The translations under genes and the position numbers were made by a program. From Bifidobacterium breve DSM 20213 = JCM 1192 (GTDB lineage Bacteria; Actinomycetota; Actinomycetes; Actinomycetales; Bifidobacteriaceae), in contig NZ_AP012324.1 in NCBI RefSeq assembly GCF_001025175.1, positions 930,001 to 994,000 of the forward strand: a DNA stretch of 64,000 nucleotides. Reading direction: 5' to 3'. Position 1 is the stretch's first letter. Every line of letters begins with the position of its first letter. Under the pieces are notes generated by a model. The model was not told the DNA's origin and did no database searches. It saw only the letters and a list, made by a program, of their open reading frames with translations. Of the stretch, positions 26,766-35,351 are shown piece by piece.

Positions 26766-26859
26766 TAGGGTGTGTTTACATTATCTAGGTTTTGTGTGAT
26801 ATCTGGCGTACACACACGATAATTATCACACAAAACCTAGATAGTGTAAACACACCCTA
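26766..26859. repeat. 36-bp near-perfect inverted repeat at the left edge of the AT-rich island
   Basis: The arms 26766-26801 and 26824-26859 match with one mismatch and flank a 22-nt spacer; each arm begins or ends with the TAGGGTGTGTTTACA core. It may terminate ychF, or be paired ends of an excised or miniature mobile element. No second copy was seen at the right side of the island. Confidence 0.85.
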
Positions 26860-26914
26860 AATACCCGGTGATATGTAAAACACCGTCAGCGCCCGTGCGC
26901 AAAATGGTGTCCTG

Positions 26915-27775
26915 TCATTTGATAGGAATAAAAATTTTAACTTCATTATCTGGATCATCAAAGGATAGAATTTCATGCTCATAAACTTCAAAATCTTCCC
27001 TGTCATCCAGTTCTTCCCTTGTGGTCTGCAACCATGTTCCGAAGATATACTGATATGTTTTATATAAGTTTCCAAGTGTGCCCCGGTGGGTGAAAACAGC
27101 GTATCTTCCTGCACGCAGCGTCTTTTTTGCCAGTTCCAGCGGCAGGCAATCAAAATCCTTCACCGGACCGCCGATCATGACGGAATATAACGCGTCGCCG
27201 TCTTTTGTATAAGCCGTCTTCTGCGTTTCACAGATGCCATATCCCGCAGATGTGGTGAAAAAATCTTTGTTAAGACCATGGAACTGTTCCCACAGTCCGG
27301 GCAGCTGATTGTCGGACAGGGAAGTAGTCCCCCGAAGCCCAGCTACTTCTGTCTCACCTAGCAGGATGATCTTGGGAGCGTGTGAAATATGATTGGCAAT
27401 ATGGCACACATCTTCCGGCGCCAGTTCTTTTTTTGCTTTTATCACCAAATCAAGTCCGGCTTTCCGGTAAGCTACAGGACTGTATCCAAAAACAGCTTTA
27501 AAGGCCCTGCTGAACGCCTCTGACGATTCATAACCACAGTCAAGTGCAATATCAATGACCTTCTGGTCGGAATGAATCAGTTTTTCGGACGCATTGTAAA
27601 GCCTCCGACGGTTGATATAGTGTCCCACGGATTCACCTAAAACAGAAGAAAACAGGCGGGTCATGTAGTAGTAGGAGTAGCCGGTTTCTCTTGATACTTC
27701 ATTCAGACCGATATATTCATTTAGATGTGCTTCGATATAGGTAATGGCCCTTTCTAAAGGGGGATATCGTTTCAA
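26915..27775 (-). CDS. AraC-family regulator with GyrI-like effector-binding domain (Rob/MarA type)
   Basis: The 286-residue protein has an N-terminal double helix-turn-helix: LNEVSRETGYSYYYMTRLFS and ALDCGYESSEAFSRAFKAVFGYSPVAYR. This is followed by a GyrI/BmrR-like ligand domain from about residue 120, ending in YEHEILSF...NEVKIFIPIK. Such proteins sense bulky cationic drugs or metabolites and activate efflux genes. It is the second gene of a minus-strand pair with the TfoX-like gene and is divergent from the MATE/UvrA-like genes that it may control. It lies wholly in the AT-rich island. Confidence 0.88.
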   Translation of the reverse strand: MKRYPPLERAITYIEAHLNEYIGLNEVSRETGYSYYYMTRLFSSVLGESVGHYINRRRLYNASEKLIHSDQKVIDIALDCGYESSEAFSRAFKAVFGYSPVAYRKAGLDLVIKAKKELAPEDVCHIANHISHAPKIILLGETEVAGLRGTTSLSDNQLPGLWEQFHGLNKDFFTTSAGYGICETQKTAYTKDGDALYSVMIGGPVKDFDCLPLELAKKTLRAGRYAVFTHRGTLGNLYKTYQYIFGTWLQTTREELDDREDFEVYEHEILSFDDPDNEVKIFIPIK

Positions 27776-27801
27776 ACAGGCACCTCCATCCGTTTTTACT
27801 A

Positions 27802-28059
27802 TTACTTTTTATATCTGTTATAAAATTCTCTTAATGCTTCTTTTCTTTCGTTTGGCAATAAAGTTTTTTTTATGCCTAAGATTGCACCCTCTAATGCGTA
27901 GAGTTTATTGATACACGCTGTTTTATCAATTTGCTGTATTTTCAGCCATGCTTGTTCTGCTCCTATGGATTTCAAATCGTCTTCATCTAAAATACCAACT
28001 TGTTTTAATTGATTAGCTACAGCGTTTCCTATGTTAGGTAATTCCGATAAATTCTTCAT
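27802..28059 (-). CDS. TfoX C-terminal domain protein
   Basis: This 85-residue protein matches the TfoX C-terminal domain: LPNIGNAVANQLKQVGI (helix-hairpin-helix-like), DLKSIGAEQAW, and NKLYALEGAILGIKK. It lacks the TfoX N-terminal domain, as is common for small Firmicutes members. ATG at 28059 follows GGGAGG. The ending EALREFYNRYKK is normal for the family, so the gene seems complete. It sits 26 bp upstream of the AraC-type gene, in the same direction. A regulatory role is likely but not proven. Confidence 0.8.
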   Translation of the reverse strand: MKNLSELPNIGNAVANQLKQVGILDEDDLKSIGAEQAWLKIQQIDKTACINKLYALEGAILGIKKTLLPNERKEALREFYNRYKK

Positions 28060-28122
28060 ATTGCCTCCCAGATGTTCACAGTTTTCCTATCCACATTATA
28101 TCAGTTCTATTTAAACCAAACA

Positions 28123-28422
28123 ATGCCCCCAGGAATGGAAGAGTTTCGGATATCTGAAGCCACCTGGTGCATGGTAACAGCAGATCCATGCTGCCATGTG
28201 ACTTCCGATAATATGTTCCGGTATCTGCATTTAGAAGTTCTGCCATCATCAGGCCTTTTTTATGCAGAGCTGCCGGATATCGAGGTATACCCTATAGAAG
28301 GCGGGGGCATGGAGACGCCGATTCAGGAGGCATGGTTTGCCGTCAGGCCTTCGGATGAAAAAACCGCAAAAAGTATCATGAATGGTTTGCGCTCCTTTGA
28401 TACGCTAATCCAGCGTAAATGA
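28123..28422 (+). pseudogene. 5'-truncated GyrI-like effector-binding protein
   Basis: The frame from MPPGMEEFRISEATWC to AWFAVRPSDEK reads as the C-terminal half of a GyrI-like domain, including LPSSGLFYAELPDIEVYP. The first half is missing: the preceding codons back to 28072 do not look like the family and lack a good ribosome site. It lies 25 bp before the MATE gene. It may be the remains of a ligand-binding protein or of a second regulator. Confidence 0.6.
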
Positions 28423-28447
28423 TGAAAAAACCAAAGGAGAAAAAGAG

Positions 28448-29830
28448 ATGGACAAGACTATTAAAACAGTGAGGGGAAACCCTCTTGCAGCCGAACCTCT
28501 CGGCAGGCTGCTCATAAAATTTGCAATCCCATCTGTCTTATCCATGCTGGTGGATGCACTTTACAACATCGTAGACCAGATATTCATTGGGCGTGGGGTG
28601 GGATATCTTGGCATTGCTGCAACCACGGTTACTTTTCCTTTCGTCACGATTCTTTTATCCATCGCCACCCTGCTGGGGATTGGCGGCAGTGTCTATACGT
28701 CCATGAACTTAGGGGCAGGAAAAGAAGCAGAAGCCGAAAAAACCCTTGGAACGGTATTCACTCTGTCTGTTGCCATAGGTATTCTTTTTACCGTTATATG
28801 CCTTACTTTCCTGAAACCGCTGGCACTAGCTTTTGGGGCTACGAAGGGGGCGCAGGGCTCATTGTCCTATGTGTTGGATTATGTCCCCATCATTTTACTT
28901 GGTGCACCCTTTAGTATGGCAGCTATTGCCCTGTCCAGTATGGCCAGAGCGTGTGGCAGCCCCATCCTGGCTATGGGATGCTTCCTGGTCGGAGCGGTAA
29001 TCAACCTGGTTTTGGATCCAATCTATATATTTGTTTTTAACTGGGGAGTGAAAGGTGCAGCAATCGCTACCGTAACCTCGCAGATCATGTCCGCGGTCAT
29101 ACTGTTGGTTTACTTTTTAAAGAAAGGGCATATCCGGTTAAGAAGAAAAAATATCTGCCCTACATTACCCATCTGCGGTCAGATATTTGCGTTTGGGCTT
29201 CCATCCTGCATGATTCAGGTGGCGGTAACAATTCTGCAGATTGAACTGAACAAAGCGGTGGTGAGCTGTGAAATGGCAGGCGTTGGCAGCGAAGCGGCAC
29301 TTAGCAGTCTTGGGATTGTGCTTCGGATCAGTTCTGTAGTGGTTGCTATCTGTGTGGGGATTGCACTTGGGATGCAGCCCATCATCGGATTTAACAAAGG
29401 CGCTGGTTTCGAACACCGGGTCAAAGAAACCTATAAAAAGGCGGTTGGCGCAGCTACGGTGGTTTCTGTGATTGGCTGGCTTATCTGTGAGTTATTCCCG
29501 GCGGAGATTCTGCAGATTTTTGGGATGAATGAGCCAGCATCTATGGCATTTGGTATCAAGTGTATGCGCATTTCCCTGTTCGGACTGGCGTTTACTGGAT
29601 TTCAGGTGGTGTCAGCCCAGTATTATCTGGCAGCCGGACAGGCAGTGAAAGCGATGCTGCTTTCCATCCTCCGGCCACTTCTGCTGATGGTACCGCTCAT
29701 CCATATTTTCTCGGGTATCTGGGGAATGGACGGGATTCTGTACGCAGGTCCCACCGCAGACATCCTTACGGCTCTGATTGCAGCAGGTTTGGTTGGATAT
29801 GACAGCAGGAAAAAGAGAAAAGGAGTGTGA
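28448..29830 (+). CDS. MATE family multidrug efflux transporter
   Basis: The 460-residue protein has the 12-helix MATE layout with family motifs near the N terminus (LLIKFAIPSVLSMLVDALYN, IVDQIFIGRGVG) and the repeat start of the second half (FGLPSCMIQVAVTILQIELN). It resembles MepA/DinF-type Na+- or H+-coupled pumps for cationic drugs. A strong AAAGGAG precedes the ATG at 28448. Its stop overlaps the ribosome site of the UvrA-like gene (AGGAGTGTGA), so the two are tightly coupled. Codon use is of the island type. Confidence 0.92.
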   Translation: MDKTIKTVRGNPLAAEPLGRLLIKFAIPSVLSMLVDALYNIVDQIFIGRGVGYLGIAATTVTFPFVTILLSIATLLGIGGSVYTSMNLGAGKEAEAEKTLGTVFTLSVAIGILFTVICLTFLKPLALAFGATKGAQGSLSYVLDYVPIILLGAPFSMAAIALSSMARACGSPILAMGCFLVGAVINLVLDPIYIFVFNWGVKGAAIATVTSQIMSAVILLVYFLKKGHIRLRRKNICPTLPICGQIFAFGLPSCMIQVAVTILQIELNKAVVSCEMAGVGSEAALSSLGIVLRISSVVVAICVGIALGMQPIIGFNKGAGFEHRVKETYKKAVGAATVVSVIGWLICELFPAEILQIFGMNEPASMAFGIKCMRISLFGLAFTGFQVVSAQYYLAAGQAVKAMLLSILRPLLLMVPLIHIFSGIWGMDGILYAGPTADILTALIAAGLVGYDSRKKRKGV

Positions 29831-29834
29831 TCAG

Positions 29835-32078
29835 ATGGCAGACATTATGGTGTATGGGCTTACCCAGAATAACTTGAAACACGTTACATTCAGAATCCCG
29901 AAGGAAAAAATCACAGTATTTACCGGGGTGTCCGGGTCCGGGAAATCCAGTATTGTCTTTGACACGATTGCAGCGGAATCCCAGCGGCAGATGAACTTAA
30001 CCTACCCGGCATTTGTACGGTCCAGGCTTCCCAAATACCCCAGACCGGCAGTGGAGCGCATTGACAATCTGACACCGTCCGTTGTGGTGGACCAGTCCTC
30101 CTTAGGGGGAAATGCACGCTCCACAGTAGGGACCATCAGCGGACTGTATGCCAGCCTGCGGCTGTTGTTTTCCAGGATTGGGCAGCCCTTTGTGGGAACT
30201 GCGTCCTATTTCTCTTTTAATGACCCCAACGGGATGTGCAAGACCTGTTCCGGTCTCGGAAAAGTTACAAAAGTGGATATGGAAGCAGTCCTGGACCGGA
30301 ATAAATCCTGGAACCAGGGCTGTGTGAAGGATTCCCTGTACCGTCCGGGATCCTGGTATTGGAAGCAGTATGCTGAGTCAGGGCTGTTCGACCTTGATAA
30401 ACCCATCCGGGATTACACAAAAGAAGAATACAACCTTCTTGTCTATGGTGCCCGTGATGGTAAGGGAGAGCCGGAGAACCCGAAAGTAACTGGACTGTAC
30501 CATAAGTATACGAAGGCCCTCTTAAACCGGGATATCAGCAGCAAAAGCAGACACACCAAAGAGAAGTCAAAAAAGCTGATTACGGAAATAGAATGTAGTG
30601 ACTGTCATGGAAGAAGGCTGAATGAGGCGGCTTTGAACTGTAGAATAAACGGGTATTCTATTGCAGACATGTGCGAGATGGAGCTGACTCTCCTGCGGGA
30701 AGTCCTGACACAGATCACGGACCAGACAGTGGGTCTGCTGGTTCATACCATCCTGGAGGGATTGGACCGGATGATCGAGATTGGACTCCCTTATCTGCAT
30801 CTGAACCGGGAAACACCCTCCCTGTCCGGCGGGGAGGCCCAGAGGCTGAAGCTGGTCCGGTATATGGGAAGCAGTCTGACCGGGATGACCTATATCTTTG
30901 ACGAACCCAGTGCCGGGATGCATCCACGGGATGTCTACCGTATGAATCATCTTCTCAAGAAGCTTCGGGATAAAGGAAATACAGTCCTTGTGGTGGAACA
31001 CGATAAAGACGTAATCTCCATCGCAGACCATGTCATTGACGTGGGGCCTGCGGCAGGACAAAACGGCGGTGAAATCGTGTTTGAGGGAAGCTATCCGGAA
31101 CTACTTAGGACAGATACCCTGACGGGAAAATCCATGCAAAAGTTGTTCCCCATAAAACAGACGCCACGTAAAGCCACAGGCAGCCTGCCGGTAAGGGATG
31201 CCTGCCTTCATAACCTAAAGCATGTGGATGTGGATATCCCTCTGGGGGTCATGACGGTGGTGACTGGTGTGGCTGGTTCGGGAAAGAGTACCCTCATTTC
31301 CCAGGTATTTGCGAGAGCGTATGAGAATGAAGTGGTGATGGTGGACCAGGGGCCGATTACAGCTACCAGCCGCTCTACACCAGCTTCCTACCTGGGCTTC
31401 TTTGATGAGATACGAAAACTTCTGGCACGGGAGAACAATCAGCCGGAAAGCCTGTTCAGTTTTAATTCCGCCGGAGCCTGCCCAATCTGCGGCGGCAAAG
31501 GTGTTCTCGTTACGGAACTTGCCTTTATGGACCCGATTGTTACAGAATGCGAGGCATGCGGCGGTGTGCGGTATAACAGGGAGGCCCTTGCCTGTACCTA
31601 CAAGGGGAGGAATATTGTCCAATTGCTGGGGCTTACCGCTTCCCAGGCACTGGAATTATTTGAGGATACCAGGATCAGGAAACGCCTGAGCGTAATGCAG
31701 CAGGTGGGATTATCCTATCTGACGCTGGGGCAGCCCCTTAGTACCCTGTCCGGGGGAGAGCGGCAGCGGATTAAGCTGGCAAAGAACCTGGGGAAGAGCG
31801 GTAGCATCATTGTCATGGATGAGCCGACCACAGGCCTTCACAGGTCCGATGTAGATAATCTGTTGAAGCTGTTTGATGGGATTGTATCCAGCGGAAATAC
31901 GCTGGTAGTGATTGAGCATAACCTGGACGTGATGAAGCAGGCGGACTGGATTATTGACATCGGCCCCGATGGAGGGAAGAACGGGGGAGAAGTGGTATTT
32001 ACAGGGACACCGGAGGAGATGCTTCAAAATGCAAAGACACTGACAGCGGACTGTCTGCGTGCATCCAGTATTTCATAG
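29835..32078 (+). CDS. short UvrA-like ABC ATPase (UvrA2/DrrC type)
   Basis: The 747-residue protein has two UvrA-type ATPase halves. The first has GVSGSGKSS, the zinc cysteines CKTCSG and CSDCHGRR, LSGGEAQRL and YIFDEPSAGMHP. The second has GVAGSGKST, CPICGG and CEACGG, LSGGERQRIKL and VMDEPTTGLH. At 747 aa it is about 200 aa shorter than housekeeping UvrA (about 940), consistent with loss of the UvrB-binding insert. Such short forms (DrrC in the daunorubicin producer is one) are linked to tolerance of DNA-binding drugs rather than general excision repair. ATG at 29835 follows AGGAGTG and overlaps the end of the MATE unit. Confidence 0.9.
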   Translation: MADIMVYGLTQNNLKHVTFRIPKEKITVFTGVSGSGKSSIVFDTIAAESQRQMNLTYPAFVRSRLPKYPRPAVERIDNLTPSVVVDQSSLGGNARSTVGTISGLYASLRLLFSRIGQPFVGTASYFSFNDPNGMCKTCSGLGKVTKVDMEAVLDRNKSWNQGCVKDSLYRPGSWYWKQYAESGLFDLDKPIRDYTKEEYNLLVYGARDGKGEPENPKVTGLYHKYTKALLNRDISSKSRHTKEKSKKLITEIECSDCHGRRLNEAALNCRINGYSIADMCEMELTLLREVLTQITDQTVGLLVHTILEGLDRMIEIGLPYLHLNRETPSLSGGEAQRLKLVRYMGSSLTGMTYIFDEPSAGMHPRDVYRMNHLLKKLRDKGNTVLVVEHDKDVISIADHVIDVGPAAGQNGGEIVFEGSYPELLRTDTLTGKSMQKLFPIKQTPRKATGSLPVRDACLHNLKHVDVDIPLGVMTVVTGVAGSGKSTLISQVFARAYENEVVMVDQGPITATSRSTPASYLGFFDEIRKLLARENNQPESLFSFNSAGACPICGGKGVLVTELAFMDPIVTECEACGGVRYNREALACTYKGRNIVQLLGLTASQALELFEDTRIRKRLSVMQQVGLSYLTLGQPLSTLSGGERQRIKLAKNLGKSGSIIVMDEPTTGLHRSDVDNLLKLFDGIVSSGNTLVVIEHNLDVMKQADWIIDIGPDGGKNGGEVVFTGTPEEMLQNAKTLTADCLRASSIS

Positions 32079-32136
32079 GCGAATTCCTGTTTTCCCTGCT
32101 CCTGATTAGAAAATTAAGGGTTATAGGTCAAAATGT

Positions 32137-32471
32137 GTGTCCGGCGCTCGAGTCGTTCGTCGGTCATCGCGTTGGCCGCGAGCCCCTCGTCGAGGAACGC
32201 GAACGGCTGGCCCTCCCGGATGCGCCTGGGATCATGCGCCGCGCCTTGACGAGCCTTTGGTGCATGCCGTTCACGCTGCCGTCGGCGTATTCGCTCTTCT
32301 CGTCGAGGAACGAGGCAAAGTCCTGCTCCCACCGGCTGTAGGAGACGAGCCACGCCGTGGCGGAGTCCCGGTCCTTGACGCGTGCCGGGCGGCGGCAATC
32401 GCGCGCAGCCGTCTGCCGGCCTCCAGGCGGGGCCGCCTGCCGGTCAGTTCGAGGATGTTGGCCTGCACGTG
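32137..32471 (-). pseudogene. transposase remnant, IS256-like (IS1249 group), frameshifted
   Basis: Three successive minus-strand frames carry pieces of one transposase: QANILELTGRRPRLEAGRRL, then VKDRDSATAWLVSYSRWEQ with KSEYADGSVNGMHQRLVKA, then REGQPFAFLDEGLAANAMTD. At least two frameshifts separate them. The C-terminal part stops at the right edge of the AT-rich island. Family assignment rests on pattern memory only. The following gap 32472-32941 has no gene that I can support; it holds IS-end-like sequence and palindromic repeat copy D. Confidence 0.6.
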
Positions 32472-32802
32472 GTGTGTACTGCTTCAATATTTGTTGGGCG
32501 GGTTCGGCAGTGTTTTTCCGCAGTGTGGGCTGATGGTTTTCCCGGTGTCGTCATCGTTTCCCGGTGATGTGAGAGGCATCGGTGCCGCCGCCTGTATATT
32601 CCCGAGTTGCGATTCGAATTGGATTCGGCCGCATGCCTTTCAAAGACACAAACGTGGTAATTCATGAAACGAATTCTGGTGCTCGTGAATGAGTGATCCG
32701 AGCTCATTAGATTCTGTATTCGGTGACGGCTTATTCCCAATGCAATGGATGATGTATGCCGTCGTCGTAGTGATGATGTTCAGAAAGAAAGTTTTTTTCC
32801 GT

Positions 32803-32850
32803 GGCTTCCCCTCGGCGAGGGAAGTTATCGCTGAAGGCGACTGAGGAAAG
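32803..32850. repeat. bifidobacterial palindromic intergenic repeat, copy D
   Basis: GGCTTCCCCTCGGCGAGGGAAG is followed by TTATCGCTGAAGGCGACTGAGG, the single-unit form of the family, in the gap before the Fic gene. Confidence 0.65.
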
Positions 32851-32941
32851 CGATGAAAGAGAGGTCCGAGCAGTGTTGGCTGCCTGGGCCTTTCCACGTA
32901 GTATGGGCCTCGTTGAGATGTTTGCGTCCACCTTTCTTCAT

Positions 32942-34207
32942 TTAGGCTTCCGCGTTCTCGTCGACTCCTGTGACGAGAACATTCCTCAATGATTTCGATA
33001 CCTGTATTTTCAGCGGGCGTTTTCCGGTCTGTACGACCAGCCCCGCGGCCAAGAGCTCTTCCACGTATTTCCTTGCGCTCTGTTTGGACAGTCCGATGTG
33101 ATGGGCCACTTCGTCCAACGACATGGATTTGGACGAGTCGAACAGCTCTTCCTGAATCACGCCATAGAGCACCGAGACGGCATTGCGCGATAGGCCATGC
33201 CTCTTTTCAGGCTGTGTACAGAGTATCCGACCTTTGTCGAGCTGATCGACCTTGATACTGAGTTCGTCAATCAGCTCATCCTGGGCTTGTTGGATGAATC
33301 CGAGGATGGTGTTCACGAAGAGCGTGAGTTCGCCGCAGTTCAGCTTGTCTTCCGCTTCCATGAATGCTTTGTAGTAGGCGTTCTTGTTCTCCGCGATGGT
33401 GCGGGACAGGGATAGCACGGTGGGCATAGTCAGGTCATGGTTCAGGTACAGGGCCAGGAGATACCGGCCGGTTCTGCCGTTGCCGTCGTAGAACGGGTGG
33501 ACGTATTCGAACAGGAAGTGCGACATGATGGCCGACTGCAGCCGGGGAATCTCGTCGGAGGTCGCGAGATGGATCATGTCGGTGAGGAGCGCGCCGATGT
33601 TGCCTTCGCCTTTGACTCCGTTATGGATCGCGAGGCCGTGCGGCCCCTGTATTTCCACATCGCCTTTCCGGAACAGGTCGCCGTCCGGCTGATTGCTCTC
33701 ATCGATTTCGTCGAGCACGACCTTGTCATAGATGTCGCGGATGTCGGCGATGCCTGTCGGCAACGCGGAGTCCTTGTCCGTGAGGTTCAGGTACAGCTTG
33801 GCAAATTCGCTGAACCGCGCCTTGGAGTCGTCGCCGTCCCGCCTTGCCTTGTCGGCCGCGCCCACGGCGTCCTGGGTTTCCTTGCGGGTGCTGCGCACGC
33901 CTTCCATCTCGTTGGTGGCGAACAGTTCCTCACTGATGGAATGCCGTATGTAGTCCCAGCGCATGACGCCGGGAATCAGGTTCCATAGCCGTGATATGCG
34001 CCTTTCGGCGAGAAGTATATTTTCCATGAGCAGGGTCGTCTCGCGCGGCGTGGCGGAGAACAGTTCGCCCAATGGCGTGATGACCCCGGTCCTGAATGTG
34101 GAATCTGCCTCAAGCCGCTGCCGTGCGAGTGCCGCATGGTTATTGAAGGAATCGACTGACCTGTCGGCATGGAACAGCCTTGCCAAACTTCTATACTTCA
34201 TATCCAT
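32942..34207 (-). CDS. Fic family protein (class II, self-inhibited) with C-terminal winged helix
   Basis: Fic proteins transfer AMP or related groups to target proteins. The 421-residue product has the catalytic loop HPFYDGNGRTGR near residues 235-246 and, ahead of it, TNEMEG, which fits the class II inhibitory (S/T)xxxE(G/N) helix. The C terminus is a winged-helix-like module (SLDEVAHHIGLSKQSARKYVEELLAAG). ATG at 34207 is chosen over an upstream frame start because family homology begins there. No separate FicA-type antitoxin is adjacent. It opens a toxin-rich stretch of the window. Confidence 0.9.
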   Translation of the reverse strand: MDMKYRSLARLFHADRSVDSFNNHAALARQRLEADSTFRTGVITPLGELFSATPRETTLLMENILLAERRISRLWNLIPGVMRWDYIRHSISEELFATNEMEGVRSTRKETQDAVGAADKARRDGDDSKARFSEFAKLYLNLTDKDSALPTGIADIRDIYDKVVLDEIDESNQPDGDLFRKGDVEIQGPHGLAIHNGVKGEGNIGALLTDMIHLATSDEIPRLQSAIMSHFLFEYVHPFYDGNGRTGRYLLALYLNHDLTMPTVLSLSRTIAENKNAYYKAFMEAEDKLNCGELTLFVNTILGFIQQAQDELIDELSIKVDQLDKGRILCTQPEKRHGLSRNAVSVLYGVIQEELFDSSKSMSLDEVAHHIGLSKQSARKYVEELLAAGLVVQTGKRPLKIQVSKSLRNVLVTGVDENAEA

Positions 34208-34339
34208 GAGAGACTCACTTCCCAAAGAGCATCCTTGATTATAGAAAGTATAAGATAGAGAAGGAAATGAGTCAATAAACAACTATAAAATCATGGATAA
34301 TACAAAAATATAGTTGTGCGCATGACTGCATGTGAGTGA

Positions 34340-34384
34340 CATATGGTAGTGCCCGAAATGCGTGTCAGTAGTGAAATACTTCAT
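34340..34384 (-). pseudogene. possible decapitated metallophosphoesterase gene (N-terminal tip only)
   Basis: On the minus strand from 34384 the frame begins MKYFTTDTHFGH, which is the start of a small metallophosphoesterase (metal-binding D-x-H), then loses similarity at once. The rest of the gene is absent. The 34208-34689 gap is otherwise AT-rich, holds the fic promoter region, and has no other gene that I can support. Confidence 0.35.
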
Positions 34385-34689
34385 GATCTGTTGTTCTTTC
34401 TGAATATGTGATGGTATGCAATGGGTTTTGCCGCGGTGCATTGCGTTGCGACGATGCCAAGAACGCATACTCGTATAGGTACGTTTATGGGGCATGGTGC
34501 GAACGGGTCGGCTCGATATCACCGGCAATGATTCAGCTATGCGTCAATGAGAGGTGTACTGGTCAGATGGCGTGTTCGTTCACGCCGTCGCTGCTGAATG
34601 CGATGTGTTGATCATGGTTCGCGCACCATAAGGTCTTACGTCCGAATCCGTCAAATCACGCGGTGTGTGAAATGCCCGTTGTATATAAA

Positions 34690-34732
34690 AAGTCCGGTGC
34701 AACGCACGATGATAATGCGCTGCACCGGACCT
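34690..34732 (-). terminator. rho-independent terminator of the yccF gene
   Basis: AGTCCGGTGCA pairs with TGCACCGGACT-like sequence; on the minus strand the stem is followed by TTTTTATA. It lies just after the YccF stop at 34749. Confidence 0.75.
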
Positions 34733-34748
34733 ACTGCAGAAACAATTG

Positions 34749-35114
34749 TTACAGACTGTAGATCTGTGCGCCGAACGGCCAGAGCGCAAGCTTGGCCATT
34801 TTGAACGACTGGATGCCGAACGGAATGCCGATGATGGTGATGCAGTTGAGCGCGCCTGCACCCAGATAGCCGAGTGCCATCCACCAGCCGACCAGCACCA
34901 CCCAGAGGATATTGACCAGCGTGGAGCCAACGCCGCCACCGTATTGCACGGTTTTGCCGAACGGTGTCAAGGTAAGGCCCGCCATTTTGAACGCCTGAAC
35001 TCCTAGTGGAATACCGATAATGGTGATGCACAGAAACAGTCCGATCAGTGTCCAGCTGATGGCGATTGCCAGTCCGCCCAGAATGATCCACAGAATATTG
35101 CCGATGACCCTCAT
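34749..35114 (-). CDS. yccF: YccF domain membrane protein
   Basis: The 121-residue protein has two copies of the YccF repeat: ILWIILGGLAIAISWTLIGL with CITIIGIPLGVQAFKM, and NILWVVLVGWWMALGYLGAG with CITIIGIPFGIQSFKM. Four hydrophobic helices are expected. ATG at 35114 follows GAGGAA by 7 nt. Function is unknown. A dead, shortened relative lies at 59933-60112. Confidence 0.9.
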   Translation of the reverse strand: MRVIGNILWIILGGLAIAISWTLIGLFLCITIIGIPLGVQAFKMAGLTLTPFGKTVQYGGGVGSTLVNILWVVLVGWWMALGYLGAGALNCITIIGIPFGIQSFKMAKLALWPFGAQIYSL

Positions 35115-35351
35115 CGTAAGTTCCTCACGTTTGCCGGCATTGCGCCGGATACCGAATCGAATGCTGGATTCCATTCTATTAGGCGAACGCGGGCGATATG
35201 TGGGGAATCGGTGACGGGACCCCTGAGCATCCCCTGAATCGTCCCTGAGCCGCATGCTCAGGCGCCTACTCGGGTGAGCATTCTCACATTCGGCTGATTT
35301 CTAGCGAAAAACCCTTGTGCGGGCGGGCTGTGGACTATAGCATCACGACAC

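Larger units (their letters stand above)
26860..32136. mobile_element. AT-richer horizontally acquired island of Firmicutes character
   Basis: Base use changes abruptly: codons such as AAA, ATA, TTT, AGA and GGA, with AAGGAG-type ribosome sites, replace the C/G-ending codons of the flanks. The five genes are of types common in Lachnospiraceae-like Firmicutes. The left edge adjoins a 36-bp inverted repeat and the right edge cuts a transposase relic near 32137. No integrase, relaxase or att site is visible, so the mode of entry is unknown. Boundaries are approximate. Confidence 0.75.
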
